The notes under the pieces are model-generated. The model was not told the origin of the DNA. It searched no databases and saw only the letters and a list, made by a program, of their open reading frames with translations. A DNA stretch of 64,000 nt from Candidatus Zixiibacteriota bacterium (lineage in GTDB: Bacteria; Zixibacteria; MSB-5A5; UM-FILTER-46-8): the NCBI GenBank assembly GCA_026983835.1, contig JALSTH010000116.1, positions 1 through 64,000 on the forward strand. The letters run 5' to 3'. Positions 9,031 through 18,694 of this stretch are shown here, piece after piece. The position numbers and the translations under genes were made by a program. Numbering within the stretch: position 1 is the stretch's first letter; each line of letters starts with the position of its first letter.

Positions 9031-9162
9031 ATGTCGGATGGCATCCACACCTTGCAGGAATTTATGAAGCATACCAAAGGTATAATATACCTCTTGGGAA
9101 TCGGTTATTTAGTCGCTTTCACTTGGTTCTGGAAATTCCTGAACAAGAAATCAAAGAATTAA
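9031..9162 (+). CDS. 43-aa HmcD-like single-TM protein (absent from provided ORF track)
   Basis: Manual translation: MSDGIHTLQEFMKHTKGIIYLLGIGYLVAFTWFWKFLNKKSKN*; SD GGAGAAAG upstream; position matches HmcD in Hmc operons. Confidence 0.7.
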   Translation: MSDGIHTLQEFMKHTKGIIYLLGIGYLVAFTWFWKFLNKKSKN

Positions 9163-9201
9163 AATTCTCCCTTATTTTCCCTTCAATCCTGCCAATAAAA
9201 A

Positions 9202-10326
9202 TTATTTTTCCATTTTTCGGAATTGATCAGGATCATAATCGGGGACTTTTCCTCTGTTGTGATGATATGCGGGTTCGTTTATATGGGAGATATGATATTT
9301 ATATTCTTCAATTGGGATGCTCGTTTGCCAATACCCTCCCAATCTCGCAATAGCAGTCCCAATTAAAAACAACGATACTATTATTAGGGCATAAACTTTT
9401 CCCGAGAGTTTGAGCCTGCTTTTAGTTGCCGATAAATACAAAGTATCCTTTACCGGGCAGGCATCGACACATCTGAAGCAGGAATGACATTCATCGGAAA
9501 AAACCGTATTCGATTTATGGACCTTGATATTGGATGGGCAGACTTTAGTGCAAAGATTGCAATCGATACAGCTTTCGGCGTTACGGCGTATCTTAAGAGG
9601 ACTTAACCAACTTAGAGATCCCAACAGGGCGCCATAAGGGCATAAAAATCGGCACCAAAAGTAGGGGAATATAATCGATAAGACCAACAATGCCGCCAAA
9701 ACCCAAAATGTCAATGAAGATATATCCATAAAAAAATCCAACATCTTGATATCAACTACTTTATTGTAAGGGCTATAAATAAACCGCTGCAGATCTATCG
9801 TATTCATCCCCCAAAAAACAGCCCAAACGAAAAAAATCATCAAGAGATACTTCAAGCTTCGCAGAGGGTAATCCAACCATTTGGGCAAAAAATTATACCC
9901 CTTAAAAATTATCCGATGTAATTTAGCCAACCATTCCGAAAGCAATCCAATTGGACATACCCAACTACAAAAGCCCTTCTTAAGGAAAATCGCGGTAATT
10001 AAAATAATCAACAGAAGCACTACAGAAGCGGGATGAATTTTATTTAATATTCCGGCTAAAAGCCAATACTTCAATCCGATAAGTCCGCTTATGGGCAAAA
10101 ATCCCTCCACTCCGGGCGGACGGCTGGATATTGAGGGTGTCCCCCCTTTCTCCAATTGACTGACAAAAAGGACAAATTCAAGCCCTATCCATAGAATCAC
10201 TGCGAGGAAACCGAACTGAACCATTTTACGGTAAAATTGAATACTCCTTCGTTTCCTTAAGGCCCCTTGCTTTTTCGTATTATGAGTTGAGTTTCGCTCC
10301 TTATCAATAAAGTGCTTGATAGCCAT
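9202..10326 (-). CDS. NapH/MauN/NosR-like membrane-bound polyferredoxin
   Basis: CSWVCPIG and CRFLCPYG motifs plus CIDCNLCTKVCP and CHSCFRCVDACP 4Fe-4S motifs; several TMs; convergent to Hmc operon. Confidence 0.8.
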   Translation of the reverse strand: MAIKHFIDKERNSTHNTKKQGALRKRRSIQFYRKMVQFGFLAVILWIGLEFVLFVSQLEKGGTPSISSRPPGVEGFLPISGLIGLKYWLLAGILNKIHPASVVLLLIILITAIFLKKGFCSWVCPIGLLSEWLAKLHRIIFKGYNFLPKWLDYPLRSLKYLLMIFFVWAVFWGMNTIDLQRFIYSPYNKVVDIKMLDFFMDISSLTFWVLAALLVLSIIFPYFWCRFLCPYGALLGSLSWLSPLKIRRNAESCIDCNLCTKVCPSNIKVHKSNTVFSDECHSCFRCVDACPVKDTLYLSATKSRLKLSGKVYALIIVSLFLIGTAIARLGGYWQTSIPIEEYKYHISHINEPAYHHNRGKVPDYDPDQFRKMEK

Positions 10327-10579
10327 TTTTCAACCTGCGAACAAATTTATTATGTCAACAATAAAACTCAAAACAGTATAAAGTATAAGGCGTTAATAAG
10401 ACCTCGAAGTCGTAATTAATTGATTGATAATCTTATGTCAACCATAAATTGATTTTCACGAAAATTAACAAATTGATCGATACGGGCACAAATTATTTAA
10501 ATTATTGTTAAATATTTCGGAAACCTGTATAAACGGAATATGTTCCATCAGGGTTGTATGCTGATAGGTAAAAAACGCA

Positions 10580-11467
10580 ATGAATAAATCAAAATCGATA
10601 GCGGTTATCGGGGGCGGGTTTGTTGGCGGGCATATTATAAAAAGGGCTGTCGCCGAGGGACATAACATCCGCCTTATCTCCCGCTACCCAAAAACAACTA
10701 TCGAAAATGTCAAAATCATAAGCGAGGACATAACCAAAGGCGGAAGGGGACTATCCGATGCCTTTGAAGGGGTTGAAGTAGTAATCAACGCCGCCGGTAT
10801 CATAAAAGAAAAAGGAGCGAATACTTTCGAGGGGGTCCATCATCGAGGAACATCAAATATAGTGGAAGCCTGCATTAAATCGGGAGTCAAGAAGATAATC
10901 CACATAAGCGCCTTGGGGGTCGGCAAATCGGATATCACCCCCTATTTCACCACAAAGCGAAAAGGGGAACAGGAAATCGAAAGCTCGGGACTGGATTATG
11001 TTATATTCCGTCCTTCGATTATTTTTGGTCCGGGAGATGGTTTCGTTAATATGCTTGCAGGTATCATCAAACGATTCCCGATAATGCCGATTTTCGGAGA
11101 CGGGTTGTATCGTCTGCAACCGATATCTATTTTCGATCTTGTGGACGCTATTCTTCTCTCAATTAACTCCGGACCTTGGGATAACAGAATTTATGAAACC
11201 TGTGGTTCACGAAAGATGACTTATTTGGATATTGTTCATTCGATTGCTTCGGTTTTAAATAAAAGGGTGGTCATTATCAAAATACCATTTAAGTTAGCCC
11301 TTTTCTCCCTTAAAACCGTTGAGCGGATTAAAATACCCCTCCCGTTAACAAGCTATCAATTATTAATGCTCAAAAACGAGAGCGTTTGCAGGGAAAACAA
11401 TTTCATAACAGATTTTCCGATCGAGCCTTTGGATTTTATAAGCGGAATCGGGTTATATCTTAAATAA
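10580..11467 (+). CDS. NAD(P)-binding atypical SDR (NDUFA9/NmrA-like)
   Basis: N-terminal SIAVIGGGFVGGHIIKRAVAEGH Rossmann motif; VIFRPSIIFGPGDGFVN. Confidence 0.75.
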   Translation: MNKSKSIAVIGGGFVGGHIIKRAVAEGHNIRLISRYPKTTIENVKIISEDITKGGRGLSDAFEGVEVVINAAGIIKEKGANTFEGVHHRGTSNIVEACIKSGVKKIIHISALGVGKSDITPYFTTKRKGEQEIESSGLDYVIFRPSIIFGPGDGFVNMLAGIIKRFPIMPIFGDGLYRLQPISIFDLVDAILLSINSGPWDNRIYETCGSRKMTYLDIVHSIASVLNKRVVIIKIPFKLALFSLKTVERIKIPLPLTSYQLLMLKNESVCRENNFITDFPIEPLDFISGIGLYLK

Positions 11468-11474
11468 GTACCGT

Positions 11475-11762
11475 TCACATATTTTTTAGATGCTCATCCC
11501 AAGGAATCGCAGAAAAACTCTGTGTGGAGGCTTTGCCTACCGTCCTGATGATTTCTACCGCTCGAAGCAGTTCCGTCTTGGAGGAAGCTTCAACTACATC
11601 GACTACATCGTAATCCCCCAATAGCGCATAACTTTCCCTCCATTTCAGGGTAGGGCATTCCTGCTCAATTGCCCTATGAACCTCTTCGGCGGCGGCTTTG
11701 AATTCTTTGGAATTAGCAAAAGCCCCCGGATCGATTTTACTTAAGATAACGAAAATTTCCAT
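11475..11762 (-). CDS. GYD/Lrp-ligand-like small ferredoxin-fold domain protein
   Basis: YALLGDYDVVDVVEASSKTELLRAVEIIRTVGKASTQSFSAIPWDE. Confidence 0.65.
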   Translation of the reverse strand: MEIFVILSKIDPGAFANSKEFKAAAEEVHRAIEQECPTLKWRESYALLGDYDVVDVVEASSKTELLRAVEIIRTVGKASTQSFSAIPWDEHLKNM

Positions 11763-12055
11763 TATAAACCCTTTCTATGTTCATTCTAACCGTAAATGTT
11801 TCTTTTCAAATTCCATATAATTTTAATTGGAGATAATTAATAAGCACACAACTTCAACAATTCTTTAATCTCTTTTAAATTTGTAATAAAATTTCCACCG
11901 GCATAAAACATAAATTTTCTTCCAATGGTTGGAAATTTACATTAAAGAATAATACTACAATTCAACTGTCAACACCATTAAATATCGGCAACCAAAATCC
12001 CAAAAAGACCGTGAAATACAAAATATTTGATAAAATTATCCCCTCCTGAAAATAA

Positions 12056-12712
12056 CTACTTTTGTTTTTGCACGATAACAGTTGAAAATGCCCTTTTCCC
12101 ATCAACCCCCTCCCTGATAATCCTCAATCCCATCTCCCCAAAAATCGATTTTAATCCGCCTCTTTGAAGATAATCACGAAAACATCTATAATGCTCCCGA
12201 CCAGCGAAAAATTCAATCCATTTTATGGAAATACCCCAAAACCCTTGAGGTTGCGGAAAGTGATAATCCAGTATAATTATATTATCGGCAATCCTCATCG
12301 CTTCGGTCAATATCCTTATTCGCTCTTTCTGGGGAATCTCGTGGATTACAAAAGACAATACCGCATAATCGAATGTATTATCAATTTCACTTGATAAATC
12401 CAGCGCATCTATCAAGATAAAATCGAGATTTTTATACCCAAGTTTATTCCTTCTCTTAAGTGCCTGCTTAATCATCTTTTCGGAAACATCAACCCCTACT
12501 ACATATTTACTCCTTGGTGCCAAATTCAGAGCTAATCCTCCGGTGGCACATCCGATATCGATTATCGAACTACCATCTTCAACAAACTCCACGATATATT
12601 TCCTCAACCCCAATTTATCCGAATCGAAGAATTTGGCATAAAACCACCCATCGAACCAAGCTCCTCTGGGTATATCAACTTTCTTTTCCGATTCAATATT
12701 TTCTATATGCAA
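12056..12712 (-). CDS. Class I SAM-dependent methyltransferase
   Basis: SSIIDIGCATGGLALNLAPRSKYVVGVDVSEKMI motif I; VLSFVIHEIP. Confidence 0.8.
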   Translation of the reverse strand: MHIENIESEKKVDIPRGAWFDGWFYAKFFDSDKLGLRKYIVEFVEDGSSIIDIGCATGGLALNLAPRSKYVVGVDVSEKMIKQALKRRNKLGYKNLDFILIDALDLSSEIDNTFDYAVLSFVIHEIPQKERIRILTEAMRIADNIIILDYHFPQPQGFWGISIKWIEFFAGREHYRCFRDYLQRGGLKSIFGEMGLRIIREGVDGKRAFSTVIVQKQK

Positions 12713-12937
12713 ACTCTCAACTCGTCAATCATTAAAAAGAGTAAACCAGATCATCATTTTCTATTTTTATTACATTTTCCATAATACCTCATTTTCGGAG
12801 TTCCCGCAATAGCGGAATGCTAAAATCCATACATAATAAAAAGATATCGGTTTCCTTAAGTTGTAAGAGAGTATCGCTTAAATAGTTGATGATAATTTAG
12901 TTTGACTGTAATTTGGATTGTCATTATATTATATAAG

Positions 12938-14119
12938 ATGCTTGACGGAATTAAGAATTTACCGATTGTTTTTTTATTATCCATCATCATAATCTTCCCT
13001 ATCCAAGCGATAGCCGGCGAAGGGCAAACCAAATCTAAACTCCCAAACCTTACTATTGAAAAAGTGATGGACACCCCCAACGATCATGGGCGAAGTATTA
13101 CAATTATTTGGAAAAAACCATCCTTTGACAGTTCTTTTGCCATACCAACCGGATATAAAATCTTAAGGGCGGATTCCTTAAGGAGCAACTTCGATTCTGT
13201 GGAGTTTGTCCCCATCGGGAAATCAAAATCTTTCGACATCCAAAACATCGAAGATGGAAAAACCTATTATTATCGAATCGGGTATGCCAATACCGAAATA
13301 ATTTCCAACATAGCTGGACCGGTACAGGCAAAAGGGAATTGGTTCCATACCGGTAAAACGACTACTTTTGTCGTCACCATTTTATTTTGTGCATTGACTT
13401 TGGGCATTTTGATCTTTGCCCGGCGGGGAGGTGAGCTATATATTCGCCCTATCTCCGGTATAAACGCAATCGACGATGCCATAGGTAGAGCAACTGAGAT
13501 GGGAAAACCTATACTTTTCGTTCCGGGTCTCGGAGCGGCATCCGATGTTGCCACTATTGCGGCTTTTACTATTTTAGAACACATTGCAAAAATAACCGCC
13601 GAGTATAAAACGCGTATTATTGTTCCCTGCTATGCTCCGGAAACGATGATAGTGGCCCAGGAAGTAGTTAGAGCCTCATACTTGGATGCGGGAAGGCCTG
13701 ATCTATATAACGACAAAGAGATATTTTTTATAACGCAGGAGCAATTCCCATATACGGCGGCGGTGAATGGTATTATGCTGAGAGATAGGCCGGCCGCCAA
13801 TTTCTTCTTGGGCAAATTCTATGCGGAATCGTTAATGTTGGCGGAAACGGGTTTCGAGGCGGGAGCAATCCAAATAGCGGGAACCGATGAGGCAATTCAA
13901 ATACCGTTTTTCGTTGCCGCCTGCGATTACACTTTAATGGGGGAGGAACTATATGCCGCCTCTGCTTATTTATCAAAAGACCCTATGAAATTAGCGACCT
14001 TAAAGGCTGAGGATTGGGGAAAGGCCGGGGTGATTATTTTTCTGATAATAGGGGTTGTCGTCGCCTCGGTATTCGGATCGGATTTTTTTATAAGGCTACT
14101 TGATGTAAATGTGATGTAG
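12938..14119 (+). CDS. DUF6754-type membrane protein with N-terminal FN3-like domain
   Basis: Signal/TM, FN3-like segment, TM, then RRGGELYIRPISGINAIDDAIGRATEMGKPILFVPGLGAASDVATIAA; ATG at 12938 preferred over TTG at 12902. Confidence 0.65.
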   Translation: MLDGIKNLPIVFLLSIIIIFPIQAIAGEGQTKSKLPNLTIEKVMDTPNDHGRSITIIWKKPSFDSSFAIPTGYKILRADSLRSNFDSVEFVPIGKSKSFDIQNIEDGKTYYYRIGYANTEIISNIAGPVQAKGNWFHTGKTTTFVVTILFCALTLGILIFARRGGELYIRPISGINAIDDAIGRATEMGKPILFVPGLGAASDVATIAAFTILEHIAKITAEYKTRIIVPCYAPETMIVAQEVVRASYLDAGRPDLYNDKEIFFITQEQFPYTAAVNGIMLRDRPAANFFLGKFYAESLMLAETGFEAGAIQIAGTDEAIQIPFFVAACDYTLMGEELYAASAYLSKDPMKLATLKAEDWGKAGVIIFLIIGVVVASVFGSDFFIRLLDVNVM

Positions 14120-14121
14120 TT

Positions 14122-14742
14122 ATGAAACGAGAATTACCGATTGCCATAACTTTTATCTGCGCTTTTATCCTAACCTTGCAGTATTTTATACCGCACCGCA
14201 GTTTCGAGATAATGTATGAAATCAGCAATATATGGATACAGATTATCGGAGTATTCGCAATGATTTTGGGCATTATAAGTTTGATAATGCTCCATTGGGA
14301 AAAAATAAAACATAAAAAGGAAAACTGGGGATTTTCGATCGTTACTTTGGCTTCCTTAGTCGGTATGAGCTTGGTGGGCTTAATTGCGTCCGAGAACTCT
14401 CCCGTTTTCGAATGGTTGTACAATTTCATTTTAGCTCCGATTTCTGCTACGATGTTTGCCCTACTCGCATTTTTTATCGCTTCGGCGGCTTATCGTGCAT
14501 TCCGAGCCAGAACAGTGGTAGCCACAATCCTTTTATTGGCGGCGGTTATTGTTATGTTGGGCAGGGTTCCTATCGGATCGTTAATCTCTTTTGGGATCTT
14601 TCCGAAAATGGCGGAGATTTTAGTCAATTACCCCAATGTGGCAGCCAAACGTGCGATATTTATGGGAGTTGGTTTGGGAGCAGCGGCAACCGCTCTTAAG
14701 GTGATGCTGGGTATCGAGCGTTCATATATGGGGTCGGATTAA
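14122..14742 (+). CDS. Polytopic membrane protein, DUF6754 operon
   Basis: 206 aa, several TMs; starts 2 bp after preceding stop. Confidence 0.7.
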   Translation: MKRELPIAITFICAFILTLQYFIPHRSFEIMYEISNIWIQIIGVFAMILGIISLIMLHWEKIKHKKENWGFSIVTLASLVGMSLVGLIASENSPVFEWLYNFILAPISATMFALLAFFIASAAYRAFRARTVVATILLLAAVIVMLGRVPIGSLISFGIFPKMAEILVNYPNVAAKRAIFMGVGLGAAATALKVMLGIERSYMGSD

Positions 14743-14747
14743 GAGCT

Positions 14748-15578
14748 ATGGGAATTTTTGAGAAAATAATCAAATTAGACCGCCGTATTATTTTCTTGGT
14801 GATATTCTTATCGGTAATCTTTCCGCTCATATTTAAGGTTAATATCCCAATTAATATCACTCCCGAGGTCAGGAATGTTTATAATCTCATAGAGAATCTC
14901 CCCGAGGGATCGGTTATAGTCGTTCCCTGTGAGTATGCGCCGGATACGATGGCGGAACTTGAACCGATGCTATATGCCGTCTTGCGCCATTGCTGGGAAA
15001 AGAATCTAAGAGTGGTCGCCTGTGGATTTTATGTCACCGGGGTTACTCTAATCGAGCAGGAAATAAAATATATGGCTAAACAGATGAACAAGAAATATGG
15101 CAAAGATTATATATTCCTCGGTTATAGACCTTATCCGGCGGCAGTTATTAACTCTATGGGGGAAGATTTCAGACAATCGTTTCCAACCGATTATTACGGC
15201 ACTCCCCTCGATTCTCTTCCAATGATGAGGGGGGTGAAAAATTTCAATGATACCAAATTGGTATTGACTATCAATGCGACTTCCGGCGTCGATTATTGGG
15301 TTCTCTTCGGACACGAGCGTTATGGGTTTCCGTTGGCGATAGGGGTCACGGCGGTGATGGCGGCGGATTATTATCATTACCTCAATTCCGGGCAGATAGT
15401 GGGGATAATCGGCGGGTTGAAAGGGGCTGCCGAATATGAAAGTTTAGTGCATCACAAAGGATTGGCAACGATGGGAATGAGCATACAATCGTTCGTTCAT
15501 TTAGTCATAGTGCTATTTATTATTATCGGCAACATAGCGTATTTTGTCATCCGAAAACGAAAAGGGATTAACCGATGA
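14748..15578 (+). CDS. Membrane-anchored uncharacterised protein with VPCEYAPDTM motif, DUF6754 operon
   Basis: N- and C-terminal TMs; central alpha/beta domain; shares VPC(E)YAP[ED]TM with the first operon protein. Confidence 0.7.
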   Translation: MGIFEKIIKLDRRIIFLVIFLSVIFPLIFKVNIPINITPEVRNVYNLIENLPEGSVIVVPCEYAPDTMAELEPMLYAVLRHCWEKNLRVVACGFYVTGVTLIEQEIKYMAKQMNKKYGKDYIFLGYRPYPAAVINSMGEDFRQSFPTDYYGTPLDSLPMMRGVKNFNDTKLVLTINATSGVDYWVLFGHERYGFPLAIGVTAVMAADYYHYLNSGQIVGIIGGLKGAAEYESLVHHKGLATMGMSIQSFVHLVIVLFIIIGNIAYFVIRKRKGINR

Positions 15579-16219
15579 GTACCGATCCGGGCATTTGGTT
15601 AGCAGCAATTCTTACCCTTTGTATATTTTCCTTTTTATATAAGGATAATCCATTTTACAAGTTTGTGGAACATTTATCGGTTGGGGTTTCCGCCGGTTAT
15701 TGGTTGGTAATAATTATCAGACAATCCCTTAAGCAAACTTTTTTAGATCCGTTGATTCAGGGACAGTGGCAACTTGTTCCGGGTAAGTTAGGGATTTTTC
15801 TCTTGATTTTTCCCGCTTTTATGGGTATATTATTATTTACGAGATTCTCCAATAAATGGGCATATATAGCCCGTTACCCGATAGCAATGCTATGGGGAAT
15901 CGGAGTTGGAGCAAGCATACCATTATCCCTGCAGAATTATATTATCAGACAATTGCAGGCAACTATGGTTCCTATAACCTTCAACTCGTGGGAGGATGTC
16001 GGAAGCCTTTTTATTGCCATAGGTGTGATAACCGGGCTTGTTTACTTTTACTTCTCCAAAGAACATAAAGGCGCATTTGGAGGAGCGGCAAAGGTCGGAA
16101 TTTGGATTTTGATGATAGGATTCGGTTCCACATTCGGTTTCACCGTAATGGCTCGTGTTTCCCTGTTAATCGGCAGGGTGATCTTTCTAATGAAGGACTG
16201 GCTCGGCATTATAAGTTGA
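15575..16219 (+). CDS. Polytopic membrane protein, DUF6754 operon
   Basis: 214 aa, several TMs; start overlaps preceding stop (ATGA). Confidence 0.7.
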   Translation: MSTDPGIWLAAILTLCIFSFLYKDNPFYKFVEHLSVGVSAGYWLVIIIRQSLKQTFLDPLIQGQWQLVPGKLGIFLLIFPAFMGILLFTRFSNKWAYIARYPIAMLWGIGVGASIPLSLQNYIIRQLQATMVPITFNSWEDVGSLFIAIGVITGLVYFYFSKEHKGAFGGAAKVGIWILMIGFGSTFGFTVMARVSLLIGRVIFLMKDWLGIIS

Positions 16220-16230
16220 GCATAATTTCT

Positions 16231-16266
16231 ACAATTTTTCCCTTACACGATTTTCGGAAAAATTGT
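16231..16266. repeat. 11-bp perfect inverted repeat (hairpin) after DUF6754 operon, possible terminator
   Basis: ACAATTTTTCC ... GGAAAAATTGT separated by 14 nt, 11 bp downstream of stop at 16219. Confidence 0.45.
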
Positions 16267-16355
16267 CTATAACATTGTCCGAATTAAATATCAGGGTGAT
16301 TATTATTGCTCGAAACTTTATAATGTGTGAATAAAGCAAACTACTGAGGATTGAT

Positions 16356-17228
16356 ATGCCTGAGCTACCTGAGGTCGAGGTAATTGTTAGGGGACTGAAT
16401 AAGAAAATTAGGGGGTTGACCATATCTAATATCCAAATAAATTTTCCTTCCATAATCAAAGGTATGAACCCTTACGGGATACGATGGTTTAAGGGCAAAA
16501 CGATTAATAAAATCCAACGACATGGGAAATTCATTTCCATAGAGTTTGTTGGAGGCCATAAGATTCTAATGCATTTATGTATGTCCGGGAAACTATTGGT
16601 TTTGCCCAAAAACGGCGAATTGCCCAAACATTCGCACTTAATCTTTGATTTTGAGAATTACGATAATAGTTTAATCTTTAATGATGTTAGGCGGTTCGGG
16701 AAAATTATTTACAGTTTTGCTGGTGATTATCTTGTGGATGAGAAGCTTTCCGGTTTAGGAGTGGACCCCCTTGAGATGACAGAGGAACAGTTTGTGGAAA
16801 TAATCCAATCACACCGAAAAATGATTAAATCTCTTTTATTAAGTCAAGCTGTGATTTCCGGATTGGGGAACATTTATGTTGATGAATCACTTTTCGATGC
16901 GGGGATCCACCCGATGAACTTGAGCAACGAAATAGAGCGAGAACAGATAATAAAACTATATCATTCAATTCAAAAAATCCTTTTAGCGGCGATTGAAGCA
17001 GGAGGTTCAACCATAGATAGTTTTCGTAATGAAGAGGGCAAAAAAGGCACTTTCCAATTTCAACACAGAATTTATGGGAAATATGGCGAAAAATGTCCCA
17101 AATGCGGAAACACAATTATTAAAATAAATGTTGCCGGTAGGACCAGTTCGGTTTGCACCACCTGTCAAGTACCGCCCGCACCAAGGCCTACCGCACGTGT
17201 TTTTCGGGAATGTTGGTGGGGGCAATAA
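16356..17228 (+). CDS. mutM: Formamidopyrimidine-DNA glycosylase (Fpg/MutM)
   Basis: N-terminal MPELPEVEVIVRGL; C-terminal zinc finger CPKCGNTIIKINVAGRTSSVCTTCQ. Confidence 0.93.
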   Translation: MPELPEVEVIVRGLNKKIRGLTISNIQINFPSIIKGMNPYGIRWFKGKTINKIQRHGKFISIEFVGGHKILMHLCMSGKLLVLPKNGELPKHSHLIFDFENYDNSLIFNDVRRFGKIIYSFAGDYLVDEKLSGLGVDPLEMTEEQFVEIIQSHRKMIKSLLLSQAVISGLGNIYVDESLFDAGIHPMNLSNEIEREQIIKLYHSIQKILLAAIEAGGSTIDSFRNEEGKKGTFQFQHRIYGKYGEKCPKCGNTIIKINVAGRTSSVCTTCQVPPAPRPTARVFRECWWGQ

Positions 17229-17394
17229 AATCACCGAAGTGATTACCCTATAAGAATCAAAACGCCATTTAACGGCCGCTTATTTTATATTGTTGACTTA
17301 TTGCGCATACGGGTATTATATAAGTTGTTGAGCTAAATGGTCAACCGATAAATGTTGGCCTCTTTTTTTAACTGGATTTAATGGAGAGTCTAAA

Positions 17395-18318
17395 TTGAAA
17401 GTAGGGCTTGCTCTCGGCGGAGGAGGAGCGAGAGGATTAGCGCATATAGGGGTCCTTAAAATACTCGAAAGAGAGAGCATCCCTATTGATATTATTTGCG
17501 GCACATCGATGGGTGCTGTCATCGGATCCGTTTATGCCTGCAATCCTGATGCGGACAAACTCGAAAAATTGGTAAAGGATTTCTATAAACAACATAAAAT
17601 AAAAGGCGGTTGGCTCGAATTCTTATCGAAGCCGGAGGAGGATTACAAGAAGAAATTGTTTTCCGAAATGTCCTATCATATCAGAAAGAAATATATGGCG
17701 ATCGTAGCAATGCGGAAAATCAGCCTCGAGCCGGAATCTACTCTACGAGAACCTCTTATGAATTTTCTCAAAAATTGTAATTGCCACCACGAGATGAGCA
17801 CCATAAAAACACCATTTGCTTCTGTGGCAATCAATTTGACCGAAGGACATGAGGAAATTTTCACGACGGGACCGTTAATAGATGCCGTCTATGCTTCTTC
17901 TTCTATCGAGGGCTTCTTTCCCCCCTTGCATAGATATGGAAATTATTATTCCGATGGAGGTCCGGTTTCTTATGTACCGGTGGATGCCTGTAGGAAGTTA
18001 GGCGCAGATTTGGTAATAGCGGTATATCTCCCAACTTCAATTAAAAGGGTGGACGATTTCTCCAACGGATTGGAGATAATATTCCGCGCCGACAGTATTG
18101 CTAATTTGAAATTAAGCAATCTATTGTTGCAAAGTGCTGATATTGTTATCAAACCGGAAGTGGAGGATGTGCATTGGGCAGCTTTTCAGAGGATAAACGA
18201 ATGCATCGCCTTGGGAGAAAAGGCTGCTGAGGGTAAAATAACGGAGATTAAAAGGATTATCAAGGAACATAAGGCGCCCTTATCCAAAATAAGGCGCTAC
18301 TTAAGATCAAAAATATAA
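17395..18318 (+). CDS. Patatin-like phospholipase (RssA/NTE family)
   Basis: GLALGGGGARGLAHIGVLKILE, GTSMG nucleophile, SDGG dyad; TTG start. Confidence 0.9.
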   Translation: MKVGLALGGGGARGLAHIGVLKILERESIPIDIICGTSMGAVIGSVYACNPDADKLEKLVKDFYKQHKIKGGWLEFLSKPEEDYKKKLFSEMSYHIRKKYMAIVAMRKISLEPESTLREPLMNFLKNCNCHHEMSTIKTPFASVAINLTEGHEEIFTTGPLIDAVYASSSIEGFFPPLHRYGNYYSDGGPVSYVPVDACRKLGADLVIAVYLPTSIKRVDDFSNGLEIIFRADSIANLKLSNLLLQSADIVIKPEVEDVHWAAFQRINECIALGEKAAEGKITEIKRIIKEHKAPLSKIRRYLRSKI

Positions 18319-18464
18319 TAATTCCGTCAAACTCAGATTCTTCGCTTGATCCCCATCTATAAAAATTGGAAATACACTTTGCGATTATTCCCCCGATTTT
18401 GGATAACATTTTACTTGACAGGCCAAAAGTTGATTTTATATTAACATTTGTTATTTAAGTTTCC

Positions 18465-18537
18465 GCGGGAGTAGCTCAGCTGGTAGAGCACAACCTTGCC
18501 AAGGTTGGGGTCGCGGGTTCGAATCCCGTCTCCCGCT
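18465..18537 (+). tRNA. tRNA-Gly (GCC)
   Basis: Cloverleaf: GCGGGAG...CTCCCGC acceptor, anticodon loop TTGCCAA, GGTTCGAATCC T-arm. Confidence 0.95.
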
Positions 18538-18665
18538 TTTTATTTTTCCATAAAAGCATTCCCGTTTTAACCAATAATAAAATAACCCTCCCGGGAACAT
18601 ATAGTAATATAGTCAAGTTTATATTTTTAAGCTTCTTAGGAGAGGAGAAATAGTTTTTTTTATAC

Positions 18666-18694
18666 TTGACTAAAGTTTAAGTGTATATTATATT
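18666..18694 (+). promoter_or_regulatory. Putative sigma70-type promoter (TTGACT-N17-TATATT)
   Basis: TTGACT 18666-18671, 17-nt spacer, TATATT 18689-18694; predicts a leader of roughly 330 nt before the 19033 CDS. Confidence 0.4.

Noticed and set aside
14088-14429. 113-aa minus-strand ORF in the DUF6754 operon
   Set aside because: Antisense shadow of a TM gene; no support.
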